Source: Motilibacter peucedani
GTDB lineage: Bacteria; Actinomycetota; Actinomycetes; Motilibacterales; Motilibacteraceae
DNA: 64,000 bases
Direction: 5' to 3'
Assembly: GCF_003634695.1 (NCBI RefSeq)
Contig: NZ_RBWV01000002.1
Coordinates: 1-64,000 of the forward strand
Below the pieces are notes generated by a model that was given only the letters and a program-made list of their open reading frames with translations, ran no database searches and was not told where the DNA came from. Both the position numbers and the translations under genes were made by a program. Positions 54,063 to 62,041 of this stretch are shown here, one piece after another (the stretch's first letter is position 1; each line of letters begins with the position of its first letter).

Positions 54063-55742
54063 ATGCACGACGACGCACTGCCGCCCGCGGACGCCGTCCA
54101 CGGTCCGGTCGCACATCCTCCGACGACCCTGGCGCCACCCCTACCGTCCGACGACGAGTGGGGCTCGCCGTGGGAACTCGGCGAGGACGCGCCGGACACC
54201 TGGGTCGACAGGTGGGCGGCGGAGTGGTCCGACGTCGTCGAACTCCCGCAGCCGGTCGACGAGCTGTCCGCAGGTGCCGCGCTCGCCGCAGCGCGGCCGT
54301 CCGCTGGGCTCGCGTCGCTGCTGGCGGCGATGGAGGACGACGAGCTGCGCCGGGCGTGGGCCGCGGCGGCGGGGTCCCGCCTGGGAGACCCGTCGCGCGA
54401 CCTCGCCGAGCTCGAGGTCGGCCTCGCCCAGGCGTGGGACAGAGCGCTCGCATGGGTGACCGCGCGCCGGGAGGCGGCACTGGCCCGCGCGGCCGTCGCG
54501 GTCGAGACGATGCTCCCGCCGGCGCTCGCCGCCCGCTGGCAGGGCGAAGGAGCGGCGGCAGCGGAGCTGGCGGCCGCCCTGCGCATCTCTCCGCGGTCGA
54601 TCGCCGGTGAGGTCAACCGAGCCGAGCGGCTGCTCGAGGCGCACCCCGGCACCGCGTGGCTGCTCCGCGAGGGGCTCGTCTCGCCCGGGCACGCACGGGC
54701 CGTGCGCGAGGAGTGCGCCGTCCTCACCGACCCCGCTCTCGTCGCGGCCGTGGAGTCCACGGTCCTGCGGAAGGCGCCCGAGCAGACGGCGCCCGAGCTG
54801 CGCCGGGCGACCCGGCGCGCGGTGGCCCGGCTCGACCCTGACGGTGAGGCCGAGCGGCACGAGCTCGCGGTCAGCGAGTCGGTCGGGGTCAGCCTCGTCC
54901 GGCTGCCGGACGCGCTCGTCCAGATCACCGCGGTGCTGCCCGCCCCCGCCGGGCAGGCGGTCATGGCCGGGCTCGACCGGCTGGTCGACGGGCTGCTGGC
55001 CGAGCAGCTGACCGGCGGCGCCCGGCCCGGCGACACGTCGGAGCCCGGCAGCGCTGACGGCCTGCACCCGCTGCTCGCCGGGCCAGGTGAGCACACCTCC
55101 GGGCTGCCGAGGCGGCGGCTGCGGGCCGACGCCCTCGCGCTGCTCATGACGGCGCTCGACGACCCCGACGTGCTGCCGTCGCTCGTGCGCAGCACGCCCG
55201 CGCAGCCCGCGGTGCACGTCACGGTCAGCCTCGAGACGCTGCTCGGGCTGAGCGACGCGCCGGGCGAGCTCGCCGGCTACGGTCCCGTCCCTGCGCCGAT
55301 GGCCCGCGCCCTCGCGGCAGACGGGGCCTGGCGACGGCTCGTCACCGATCCCCTGACCGGCACGCTGGTCGACCTCAGCCCGCACACCTACCGACCGGGC
55401 GCACGCCTGCGCGCTTACGTCGTCGCCGCCGACCAGCACTGCAGCCATCCCGGCTGCAGCCGACCGGCGACCGACTGCGACCTCGACCACATCCAACCCT
55501 TCGACCACGACCGACCGGAGCGCGGAGGCGCGACGACCGCCGTCAACCTCGCACCACGGTGCCGGAGGGACCACAACGTCAAGACATGGTTCGCATGGAC
55601 CGTGACGAGAGCGCCCGACGGCACCCTCGTCCATCGCACACCGCTGGGCCGCGCCTACACGACCAGCAGATCACCGCTGCCCACAGCACACCTCAGCAGG
55701 CCGGGCAAGCCGTCGACCTCGCCTGAAGACCGTGCCGCCTGA
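54063..55742 (+). CDS. DUF222 / HNH endonuclease-domain protein (13E12-like), SOS-box controlled
   Basis: A 559-residue protein. The central DUF222 region (about residues 75-300) includes WQGEGAAAAELAAALRISPRS. The C-terminal HNH nuclease motif includes the cysteines of CSHPGCSRPATDCDLDHIQPFDH near residue 460 and continues to CRRDHNVKTWFAWTV. This is the architecture of the M. tuberculosis REP13E12 proteins, several of which carry LexA boxes; this gene carries a perfect one too. Its biological role is unproven; DNA nicking during repair or mobility is possible. AGGGAGG precedes the ATG. It ends inside the convergent SDR gene (72-bp overlap). Confidence 0.9.
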   Translation: MHDDALPPADAVHGPVAHPPTTLAPPLPSDDEWGSPWELGEDAPDTWVDRWAAEWSDVVELPQPVDELSAGAALAAARPSAGLASLLAAMEDDELRRAWAAAAGSRLGDPSRDLAELEVGLAQAWDRALAWVTARREAALARAAVAVETMLPPALAARWQGEGAAAAELAAALRISPRSIAGEVNRAERLLEAHPGTAWLLREGLVSPGHARAVREECAVLTDPALVAAVESTVLRKAPEQTAPELRRATRRAVARLDPDGEAERHELAVSESVGVSLVRLPDALVQITAVLPAPAGQAVMAGLDRLVDGLLAEQLTGGARPGDTSEPGSADGLHPLLAGPGEHTSGLPRRRLRADALALLMTALDDPDVLPSLVRSTPAQPAVHVTVSLETLLGLSDAPGELAGYGPVPAPMARALAADGAWRRLVTDPLTGTLVDLSPHTYRPGARLRAYVVAADQHCSHPGCSRPATDCDLDHIQPFDHDRPERGGATTAVNLAPRCRRDHNVKTWFAWTVTRAPDGTLVHRTPLGRAYTTSRSPLPTAHLSRPGKPSTSPEDRAA

Positions 55743-56375
55743 GCGCGCCCCGCGGCGGGTCCGCCCGTCACCAGGGGCCCTGCCGCTCGCGTCGAAGAAC
55801 CCGCCCGTGGGACCGTCCGCACCGGCGGTGGCCATGGCGACGACGACCTGCGGGAAGTTCTTCGCGTACTGCACGGTGAGCATGTTCAGCGCGGCCTTCG
55901 ACGATGCGTAGCTGAGGCCCTTCCAGGCCGACCACGGCGAGGCGGCGTCCGTCATGACGGCGAACGAGCCGAGACCGCTGCTGACGTTGACGACGGCCGG
56001 CGAGGACGACCGCAGCAGCAACGGCAGGAAGGCGTGCGTGACCCTCACGACGCCGAGCACGTTGGTCGAGTGGACCCGCTGCACGTGGTCCGCCGTGGTT
56101 GTAGCGGCCGCGACGGTCCCGCCGGTGATGCCGGCGTTGTTGACGAGGACGTCGAGACCGCCCGACTCCCGGCCGACCTCCTCGACGGCCGCGGCGACGG
56201 AGCCGTCGTCGAGGACGTCCAGCTCGACGAAGCGGCAGCCCAGCTCTCTGGCGGCGGTCCGGCCGCGCTCGCTGTCCCGGGCAGCGACGTAGACGTCGTG
56301 GCCGGCCTCGACGAGCCGCCGAGCCGTCTCGCGGCCCAGCCCCTTGCTGGCTCCGGTGATCAGTGTGGTGGTCAT
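55671..56375 (-). CDS. Short-chain dehydrogenase, internally deleted and frameshifted (decaying)
   Basis: The N-terminal 175 residues are a good SDR: LITGASKGLGRETARRLVEAG (cofactor loop), LVNNAGITG, VVNVSSGLGSF and YASSKAALNML with the catalytic Tyr/Lys. Just after YAKNFPQ about 30 residues normally present in this family (the PG-x-T-x-TDLN part) are missing, and the sequence resumes at VVVAMATAGADGPTGGFFDASG. The usual terminal W-stop (TGG TGA, 55773-55768) is in another frame, one base off, so the frame runs on to 55671. It is divergent from a damaged HTH regulator. Likely nonfunctional. Confidence 0.75.
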   Translation of the reverse strand: MTTTLITGASKGLGRETARRLVEAGHDVYVAARDSERGRTAARELGCRFVELDVLDDGSVAAAVEEVGRESGGLDVLVNNAGITGGTVAAATTTADHVQRVHSTNVLGVVRVTHAFLPLLLRSSSPAVVNVSSGLGSFAVMTDAASPWSAWKGLSYASSKAALNMLTVQYAKNFPQVVVAMATAGADGPTGGFFDASGRAPGDGRTRRGARSGGTVFRRGRRLARPAEVCCGQR

Positions 56376-56424
56376 GCCCTTCAGCCTGGGAGCGCCCAGC
56401 CGGGACAGCGAGACCCTGGCGAGG

Positions 56425-56443
56425 CTGGTACCCGCTGTACCAG
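56425..56443. promoter_or_regulatory. Inverted repeat operator between the SDR and HTH genes
   Basis: CTGGTAC-N5-GTACCAG (56425-56431 and 56437-56443) lies in the 100-bp divergent gap. It is the natural candidate site for the HTH regulator encoded at 56476. The operator is still perfect although both flanking genes look degraded. Confidence 0.6.
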
Positions 56444-56475
56444 TCAGGGGCGGCCCGACCGGGCACGATGGAGCC

Positions 56476-57100
56476 ATGGGTGTCGAGGAGCTGGGCGCGG
56501 CGCTGCGCTCGTGGCGCGCGCGGGTGCGCCGCGACGAGGTCACGTTCCTCGTCGGGGTGTCGGTGGAGTACGTCGTCAAGCTCGAGCAGGGCCGCGCGGC
56601 ACCCCTCGCAGCAGGTCGTCGAGGCGCTCGGCCGCGCCCTGCGGCTCTCCGCCGCTGAGCGCGAGGTCCCCCGGCACCTGCCGCCGTCGGTGCACCGCCT
56701 GCTGCGACCGCTCGACGACCTCCCGGCGGCGGTCCACGACGCGACGTGGACGCTGCTGTCGTGGAACTGGTCCTGGGCGGCGCTGCTCGGCGAGCCGCCG
56801 AGCGGTGAGCGCGACCGCAACCTGCCGTGGCGGCTGTGCACCGAGGCGGCGAGCAGCCGCGTCGTCCGGACGGCCGACGAGCACCAGGCGTTCGCCGCCT
56901 CGCTCGTCGCCGAGCTCTGGGACGCCCACGTGGTGGTGCCCCAGGAATCGGCCCGCAAGACGGTCGAGCACCCGCAGGTGGTGGGGCTGGTCACGCTCGA
57001 CTGCGTCTGCTCGACCGAGCAGGGGACGCCCGAGGCGGACGTGCTCGCGCTGCTCCGAGTGCTCGGAACCCAAGCGCTCGCAGCGCAGGGGCCGGGCTGA
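56476..57100 (+). pseudogene. XRE/MmyB-like HTH regulator, frameshifted and internally deleted
   Basis: The N-terminus (MGVEELGAALRSWRARV then FLVGVSVEYVVKLEQGR) belongs to HTH regulators usually paired with SDR genes, but lacks about 18 residues (the GLP...PGLRREE part). After GRAA the frame shifts at a run of four Cs near 56611-56615: the first frame ends at 56658, while the sequence SQQVVEALGRALRLSAAER and the MmyB-type ligand domain continue in another frame to 57100. The ligand domain also lacks about 28 residues before AELWDAHVV. It is almost certainly inactive unless the shift is a sequencing error. Confidence 0.78.
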
Positions 57101-57111
57101 GCGACCACGGG

Positions 57112-58125
57112 TCAGTCGGCGGCGTACGCCTCGATCTCGGCGACGAGCTCAGCCTTGCCCTGCTCGTCGAGGAACGACGAGCGCACCGCCTGGACGGCCA
57201 GGTCGGCCACGCCGCGACGGCCGAGGTCGAGCAGCCCGGCGGCGATCTCGTACTCGCGGTTGAGCGTCGTGCCGAACATCGAGGGGTCGTCGCTGTTGAC
57301 GGTGACGACGACGCCGGCGTCGCGCAGGGCGCGGATCGGGTGCTCCTCGAGCGCCGGCACCGCGCGGGTCGCGACGTTCGACGACGGGCACACCTCGAGC
57401 GGGATGCGCTCGGTGGCCAGGTGCTGGACGAGGGCGGGGTCGCCCACCGCCGAGATGCCGTGCCCGATGCGCTCGGCGCCCAGGACGCGCAGCGCGTCCC
57501 AGACGGTCTCGGGGCCGGTCACCTCGCCGGCGTGCGGGACGCTGTGCAGCCCGGCCGCGCGGGCAGCCGCGAAGTGCGGCGCGAACTGCGGGCGGGGCAC
57601 GCCGATCTCCGGGCCGCCCAGCCCGAAGCCCACCAGCGCGTCCGGGGCGTGGTGGAGCGCGTAGTCGAGCGTGGCGTCGGCCGACTCGATCCCGGCCTCG
57701 CCGGGGATGTCGTAGATCCAGCGCAGCGTGATGCCGAAGTCGCGCTGGGCGCTCGTGCGCGCGTCCTCGATCGCCTCGGTGTAGGCCTCGATCGGCACGC
57801 CGGCGCGCACCGAGGTGAACGGCGTGCAGGTGAGCTCGGCGTAGCGCACGTTCTGCCCGGTCGCCAGCTCACGGGCGACCTCGTAGGTCAGCAGCTGGAT
57901 GTCCTCGGGCGTGCGGATCAGCGACACGACGGCCAGGTAGACGTCGATGAAGTGCGCGAAGTCGCGGAACTCGAAGAACTGGCGCAGCGCCTCGGGGTCG
58001 GAGGGCACGACGCCGGGGTGGCGCTGCGCCAGCTCGGAGACGATGCGCGGCGAGGCGGACCCCACGTGGTGGACGTGCAGCTCGGCCTTGGGCAGGCCGG
58101 CGATGAAGGCGGCGAGGTCGGTCAC
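57112..58125 (-). CDS. Adenosine-deaminase-like amidohydrolase
   Basis: 337 residues of the adenosyl-deaminase family (TIM barrel, one zinc). The first metal motif reads AELHVHHVGSASPRIVSELA instead of the usual HLHLDGS, a variant seen in a distinct actinobacterial subgroup. LHSVPHAGE, ERIGHGISAV, EVCPSSNVAT and VTVNSDDPSMFGTT provide the remaining zinc and catalytic residues. Adenosine, aminodeoxyfutalosine or another purine are possible substrates. GTG 58125 overlaps the YcaO stop by 4 bp, so the two proteins are coupled. Confidence 0.85.
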   Translation of the reverse strand: MTDLAAFIAGLPKAELHVHHVGSASPRIVSELAQRHPGVVPSDPEALRQFFEFRDFAHFIDVYLAVVSLIRTPEDIQLLTYEVARELATGQNVRYAELTCTPFTSVRAGVPIEAYTEAIEDARTSAQRDFGITLRWIYDIPGEAGIESADATLDYALHHAPDALVGFGLGGPEIGVPRPQFAPHFAAARAAGLHSVPHAGEVTGPETVWDALRVLGAERIGHGISAVGDPALVQHLATERIPLEVCPSSNVATRAVPALEEHPIRALRDAGVVVTVNSDDPSMFGTTLNREYEIAAGLLDLGRRGVADLAVQAVRSSFLDEQGKAELVAEIEAYAAD

Positions 58126-59630
58126 GCGCCCAGTCTGCCAAGCGCCGCCGGCGCCGCGTGGCGAGCCGGCTCGCGGTAGAGCGGGTAGAGCGGACCGATC
58201 ACGCGGTCGGCCGCAGCGCGGTCGAACCACGGGCGGCCGCCGAGCCGGTCCTGCGCGTCGGGGGTGAGCAGCACGGGTGCTGCGGTCTCGGGCGCCGGCC
58301 CGAGCCCGACCAGCCCGTGCACGCCGGTGCGTCCGTCGCCGCGGGCGAGCAGGCTGCGTACGCCGCGCTCGCCGATGCGCCCGTAGCTCATCGTCTCGAC
58401 CTCGAGCCCGGGCACGACCGCCTTGACGGCGACCGCGTCCCCGCGGCGGGCCACCAGCACGAGCACGTCGAAGCCGTCGGCGGTGAGCCCGGCGACGAGC
58501 CGGTCGCAGAGCACGTGCGGGTGCTCGGCGGCGGGGTCGCGAGGCAGGTCGGCGAAGTCGACGGTGCTGCGGCGCGAGAGCACCGTCGGCTCGAGCGCCG
58601 CGCGCAGCTGGTCGGTGCTCATGCCGAGCCAGCCGACCATCTCGGCCAGCGCGCGCGGCTCTTGAGCAGCAGGGTCGGCGGTGAAGCGGGCGAGGTAGCC
58701 CTCAGGCGCCAGCGCCGCGACGCGGTCGAGCGGACCGTGCATGAAGGCCTTGCGCGAGCGCGCCGCCGCGAACTCCAGCACCGCCTTGCGCAGGGCGACG
58801 TCGCGATCGGGGTGGGCGGCCTCGCCGGCCGCGGTGACCATGAGGGGGAGCGGCGGGTCGTCGTCGGCCCCCACCACGAAGACGTTGCAGACGCCGTTCT
58901 CCACCGCGGCGAGCTTGGCCACGACGTCGATCCCGGCCGCCCGCAGCTGCTGCAGGCCGCGCCGGGCCGCCGGGTCGCTCACGGCGCTGTCGTCCGGCCC
59001 GAGGTCGAGCACCACGCCCTCGTCGAGCGCACGGAACCTCAGGCCGTTGCCGTCGCGCTGCAGGAGCTCGGCCAGGGCGTGGCCGAGCGCGCGCGAGACC
59101 GTGTCGCCCGCGCCCTGCCCGTTGGTGATCAGGGTGGTGAGGCGCCCGCCGGGAGGCGCGGTCCGGGCCGCGCGGGGCAGCCCGGCCGGCTCCGAGGCGA
59201 CGACGTCCACCGGCACCAGGACCTGCTCGCCGGTCGTCCAGCGGGTGAGCGGGGTCCAGTCGAGCGGGCGGTCCTCGTCGTAGTCCGTGCCGGCCTCGAG
59301 GCAGAGCCGCAGCGGGTCGACGACGCCGCCCTCGCCGACCTCGCGGCGCAGCTGCGCGTACGACGCGCGACGGGCGGGCAGCTCGTCAGCGACGGAGGCC
59401 AGCAGCACCGCCTCGGCGAGCTCCCCCCAGGCCGACAGGCGGGCGGAGCGGTCGTCGATGCCGTAGCCGAGGCCGCCCTTGAACCCGCGCTCCGGCGCCC
59501 ACTGCACCGCGTAGGCGGGCACGCCGACCCGGTCGAGCCCGGCCGTCGAGAACTCGAGCAGCTCCCCCTCGGGCATCGCGTCGCGGTAGAGCGCCGCGGC
59601 GTCCACCGCCGTCACCTGCTGCTGGTCCAT
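58122..59630 (-). CDS. Stand-alone YcaO-domain protein
   Basis: A 502-residue YcaO protein. ATP-dependent YcaO enzymes activate amide backbones for heterocycle, thioamide or amidine formation. Family stretches are GYGIDDRSARLSAWGELAEA, NGQGAGDTVSRALGHALAELL and GEAAHPDRDVALRKAVLEFAAARS, including acidic residues expected for Mg-ATP. No ThiF/E1-like partner, TfuA, protease, leader recognition domain or short precursor gene lies within the flanking genes. It is coupled to the deaminase (4-bp overlap) and follows an ABC permease gene after 52 bp. Substrate unknown. Confidence 0.85.
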   Translation of the reverse strand: MDQQQVTAVDAAALYRDAMPEGELLEFSTAGLDRVGVPAYAVQWAPERGFKGGLGYGIDDRSARLSAWGELAEAVLLASVADELPARRASYAQLRREVGEGGVVDPLRLCLEAGTDYDEDRPLDWTPLTRWTTGEQVLVPVDVVASEPAGLPRAARTAPPGGRLTTLITNGQGAGDTVSRALGHALAELLQRDGNGLRFRALDEGVVLDLGPDDSAVSDPAARRGLQQLRAAGIDVVAKLAAVENGVCNVFVVGADDDPPLPLMVTAAGEAAHPDRDVALRKAVLEFAAARSRKAFMHGPLDRVAALAPEGYLARFTADPAAQEPRALAEMVGWLGMSTDQLRAALEPTVLSRRSTVDFADLPRDPAAEHPHVLCDRLVAGLTADGFDVLVLVARRGDAVAVKAVVPGLEVETMSYGRIGERGVRSLLARGDGRTGVHGLVGLGPAPETAAPVLLTPDAQDRLGGRPWFDRAAADRVIGPLYPLYREPARHAAPAALGRLGA

Positions 59631-59682
59631 CGGGCCACGATGGCCCTCCGACGCACGCGCCGCATCTCGGGGCGAGCCGCGC

Positions 59683-61362
59683 TCACCGGGCGTAGTGGCG
59701 CTGCGCCTCCCACCGCGCCCAGGCCACCATCACGGCGGTGCCGAGCACCGCGTACTCCACGACGCCCGGCGTCAGACCGCGCGCGGCGCCGATGAGCACG
59801 GCGGGCAGGGCGACGACCAGGCCGGCGAGCGGCGCACGGAGGTACCACAGCGCGATCATGCCGATCGCGGTGTTGCCGAACGCCGTGTCACTGCCCATGA
59901 GCGTGCGCGCCGGCAGCGGCCCGCGGCAGGCGGAGACCAGGCAAGCGGCGACCAGCGCGGGCGTGCCCAGCAGGAGCCCGGCCGCGGCCCCCGCCGCGCC
60001 GCCCGAGGCGGCCGTCACCCCGACGGCGACACCGCCAGCGACGAGGAGCACGAGCACCGGCAGCGCGGCGTGCAGGAGCAGCAGGTCGGCGAATCGCAGG
60101 GGGAGCGAGCGCGAGGGACGTACGTCGTCGGCCTCGACGCGCGCCGCCTCCAGCAGCTGGCCGGCAGCGGCGTACGCGACGGCGAGCGCCACTGCGGCGG
60201 TGACGGCGCGCTCCCACCCGTCGACCCGCGCGGCGAGCCCCACCGCGGCGTAGGCGAGAGCGAGGCCGAGCAGCGCCCAGCCGACCCGCGCTGGTGCACG
60301 CAGCCAGCCGAGCAGCACGCGCCAGGGGACGACGAGCCAGCGCGAGCGCGGCGCCCGCGGCGAGAAGCGGGGCGGGCGCGACTGCGCGGCCGTCGCGCTG
60401 CGCACGGTGAGCGCCGCCTGGCGCAGGTCACCGGCCAGCAGGGCCGCGACCACGCCGCGCGAGGAGCCGACGCGGGCGCGCAGCACCGGGCCGTCGAGCT
60501 GCGAGCCGCGCTGCCAGGCGAGCGTGCCGAGGGCACCGGCGAGCACCGCGGCGAGCACGAGCCCCGCTGGCCACGCGCCTGCCCGGCCGGGATCGGCCGC
60601 CGCCACCAGCGGCTGCGCCGCCCAGCCCCACGGCCCCGACCACAGCGCCACCGTGCCGACCGCGTCCGGCACCGAGCCGGGGCTCCACGCCGCCCACACC
60701 GCGAGGCCGAGCAGCACGAGCGCGAGCAGGCGGGCGGCGCCGAGCAGGCGGGACGACGCGCGTACGCGGGTGTCGTAGCGCTCGACCAGCGTGCCCAGCG
60801 CCACGGCCAGCGCACCGAGCGCCACTCCTGCGGCCCCGACGGCGACCAGCATCGCGCTCACCCGGGCGCGCACCCCGATCTGGGCGAGGAAGCCCAGCGC
60901 CAGGGTCGCGACCCCGCCGCCGAGCGCGTAGGTCGCGGCGGAGAAGCGCAGCCGCGCCCGCAGCAGCCCCTGCCACGCGGCCGGCGCGGGCAGCACCCAC
61001 CCGGTGACGGCGGCGTCGAGCACGACGGGCCCGCGCCAGAGCCCGTCCGACACCGCGGCGAGCAGCGCCAGCAGCGCCAGGCCGGTCGCCGCGAGGGGCA
61101 GCGCCGCCGCCAGCCGCTCGGCGAGCGGGGTGACCACGCCGGTGTGCTCCGCCAGCTGCAGCAGCCCCCCGGTGTAGGGGGCGAGGTAGAACGCGGCGAA
61201 CAGCGCGACGACGTAGAGGTAGAACAGCAGCGACTTCTGCCGCTCGCGCAGATGCGCCTGGCGGACCTCGCGCAGGTGCGCGCGCACCTCGCGCGCGAGC
61301 TCGTCCCAGTCCTCGTCCTGCTCACCGTGAGGCAGTTCCCCGACGGGCAGGTGCTCAGCCAA
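59683..61362 (-). CDS. Large polytopic membrane protein, ABC exporter partner (DUF6297-like)
   Basis: About 559 residues with 12 or so hydrophobic helices. It begins with a soluble, charged segment of about 55 residues (ELAREVRAHLREVRQAHLRE) and continues with RQKSLLFYLYVVALFAAFYL. No ATP motif. It resembles membrane proteins that pair with a separate ABC ATPase. No ATG/GTG is available near the junction; TTG 61362, overlapping the ATPase stop by 8 bp, is the best start. It probably forms the membrane part of the transporter of this unit. Substrate unknown. Confidence 0.7.
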   Translation of the reverse strand: MAEHLPVGELPHGEQDEDWDELAREVRAHLREVRQAHLRERQKSLLFYLYVVALFAAFYLAPYTGGLLQLAEHTGVVTPLAERLAAALPLAATGLALLALLAAVSDGLWRGPVVLDAAVTGWVLPAPAAWQGLLRARLRFSAATYALGGGVATLALGFLAQIGVRARVSAMLVAVGAAGVALGALAVALGTLVERYDTRVRASSRLLGAARLLALVLLGLAVWAAWSPGSVPDAVGTVALWSGPWGWAAQPLVAAADPGRAGAWPAGLVLAAVLAGALGTLAWQRGSQLDGPVLRARVGSSRGVVAALLAGDLRQAALTVRSATAAQSRPPRFSPRAPRSRWLVVPWRVLLGWLRAPARVGWALLGLALAYAAVGLAARVDGWERAVTAAVALAVAYAAAGQLLEAARVEADDVRPSRSLPLRFADLLLLHAALPVLVLLVAGGVAVGVTAASGGAAGAAAGLLLGTPALVAACLVSACRGPLPARTLMGSDTAFGNTAIGMIALWYLRAPLAGLVVALPAVLIGAARGLTPGVVEYAVLGTAVMVAWARWEAQRHYAR

Positions 61363-61999
61363 CGACCCGGCCGTCCTGCAGGCGTACGGTGCGGTCGGCC
61401 ACCGCCTCGGCGAGCTCGCGCGAGTGCGTGGCGAGCAGCACCGCCACCCCGTCGGCCCGCTCGGCGGCGAGCCGCTCGGCCAGCCGGTCGCGGGCGCCCG
61501 GGTCGAGGCGCTGCTCGGGCTCGTCGAGCACCAGGACGTCGCGCGGGCGCACGAGCGCCGCGGCGAGCAGCAGGGCCTGCACCTGCCCCGAGGACAGCGT
61601 CGAGGGGTACGCGTCGGCGTGGTCCCCGAGCCGCCGGTCCTCGAGCGCCCAGTCGATCCACTCGTCGGCGTCGCGCCCCACGCCGTTCGCGACGGCGACC
61701 AGGCGCAGGTGCTCGCGCACCGTGAGGTCGGGGTAGAAGGAGGGCGCGTCCGCGACGACCGCGACGCGGGCCCGCACGTGCGGGTCGCTCTCCACCACGG
61801 CCCGCCCCTCGAGCTGCACCGTGCCGGTGGTCGGCACCTCGCGCCCGCAGGCGATGCGCAGCAGCGTCGACTTGCCCGAGCCGTTCTCGCCGACCAGGGC
61901 GACGCAGCCACCGGCGTCGAGGTCGAGGTCGATCGGGTGCAGGGCCTGGCGGGCGCCGTAGGTGCGGCTCACCCCGCGCAGCTCCAGGAGTGCGGTCAC
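61355..61999 (-). CDS. ABC transporter ATP-binding protein
   Basis: A compact 214-residue ATPase. Walker A GENGSGKSTLLRIACG is near residue 36, signature YPSTLSSGQVQALLLAAAL, Walker B VLVLDEPEQRLDP, switch LLATHSRELAEAV. The signature has SSGQ rather than SGGQ. It is the first gene of a leftward string (ATPase, membrane protein, YcaO, deaminase) with overlaps or short gaps throughout, so these four genes may be one operon. It is divergent from the PLD-like gene, 42 bp away. Confidence 0.9.
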   Translation of the reverse strand: MTALLELRGVSRTYGARQALHPIDLDLDAGGCVALVGENGSGKSTLLRIACGREVPTTGTVQLEGRAVVESDPHVRARVAVVADAPSFYPDLTVREHLRLVAVANGVGRDADEWIDWALEDRRLGDHADAYPSTLSSGQVQALLLAAALVRPRDVLVLDEPEQRLDPGARDRLAERLAAERADGVAVLLATHSRELAEAVADRTVRLQDGRVVG

Positions 62000-62041
62000 G
62001 CCGCCACGCTAGTGCGCGCGCTCCGGTCGCTACCCTGGCGC

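Noticed and set aside
58122-59630. RiPP biosynthetic cluster around YcaO
   Set aside because: No precursor-like short frame, ThiF/E1-like partner, dehydrogenase or leader peptidase in the flanking genes; only transporter and deaminase.
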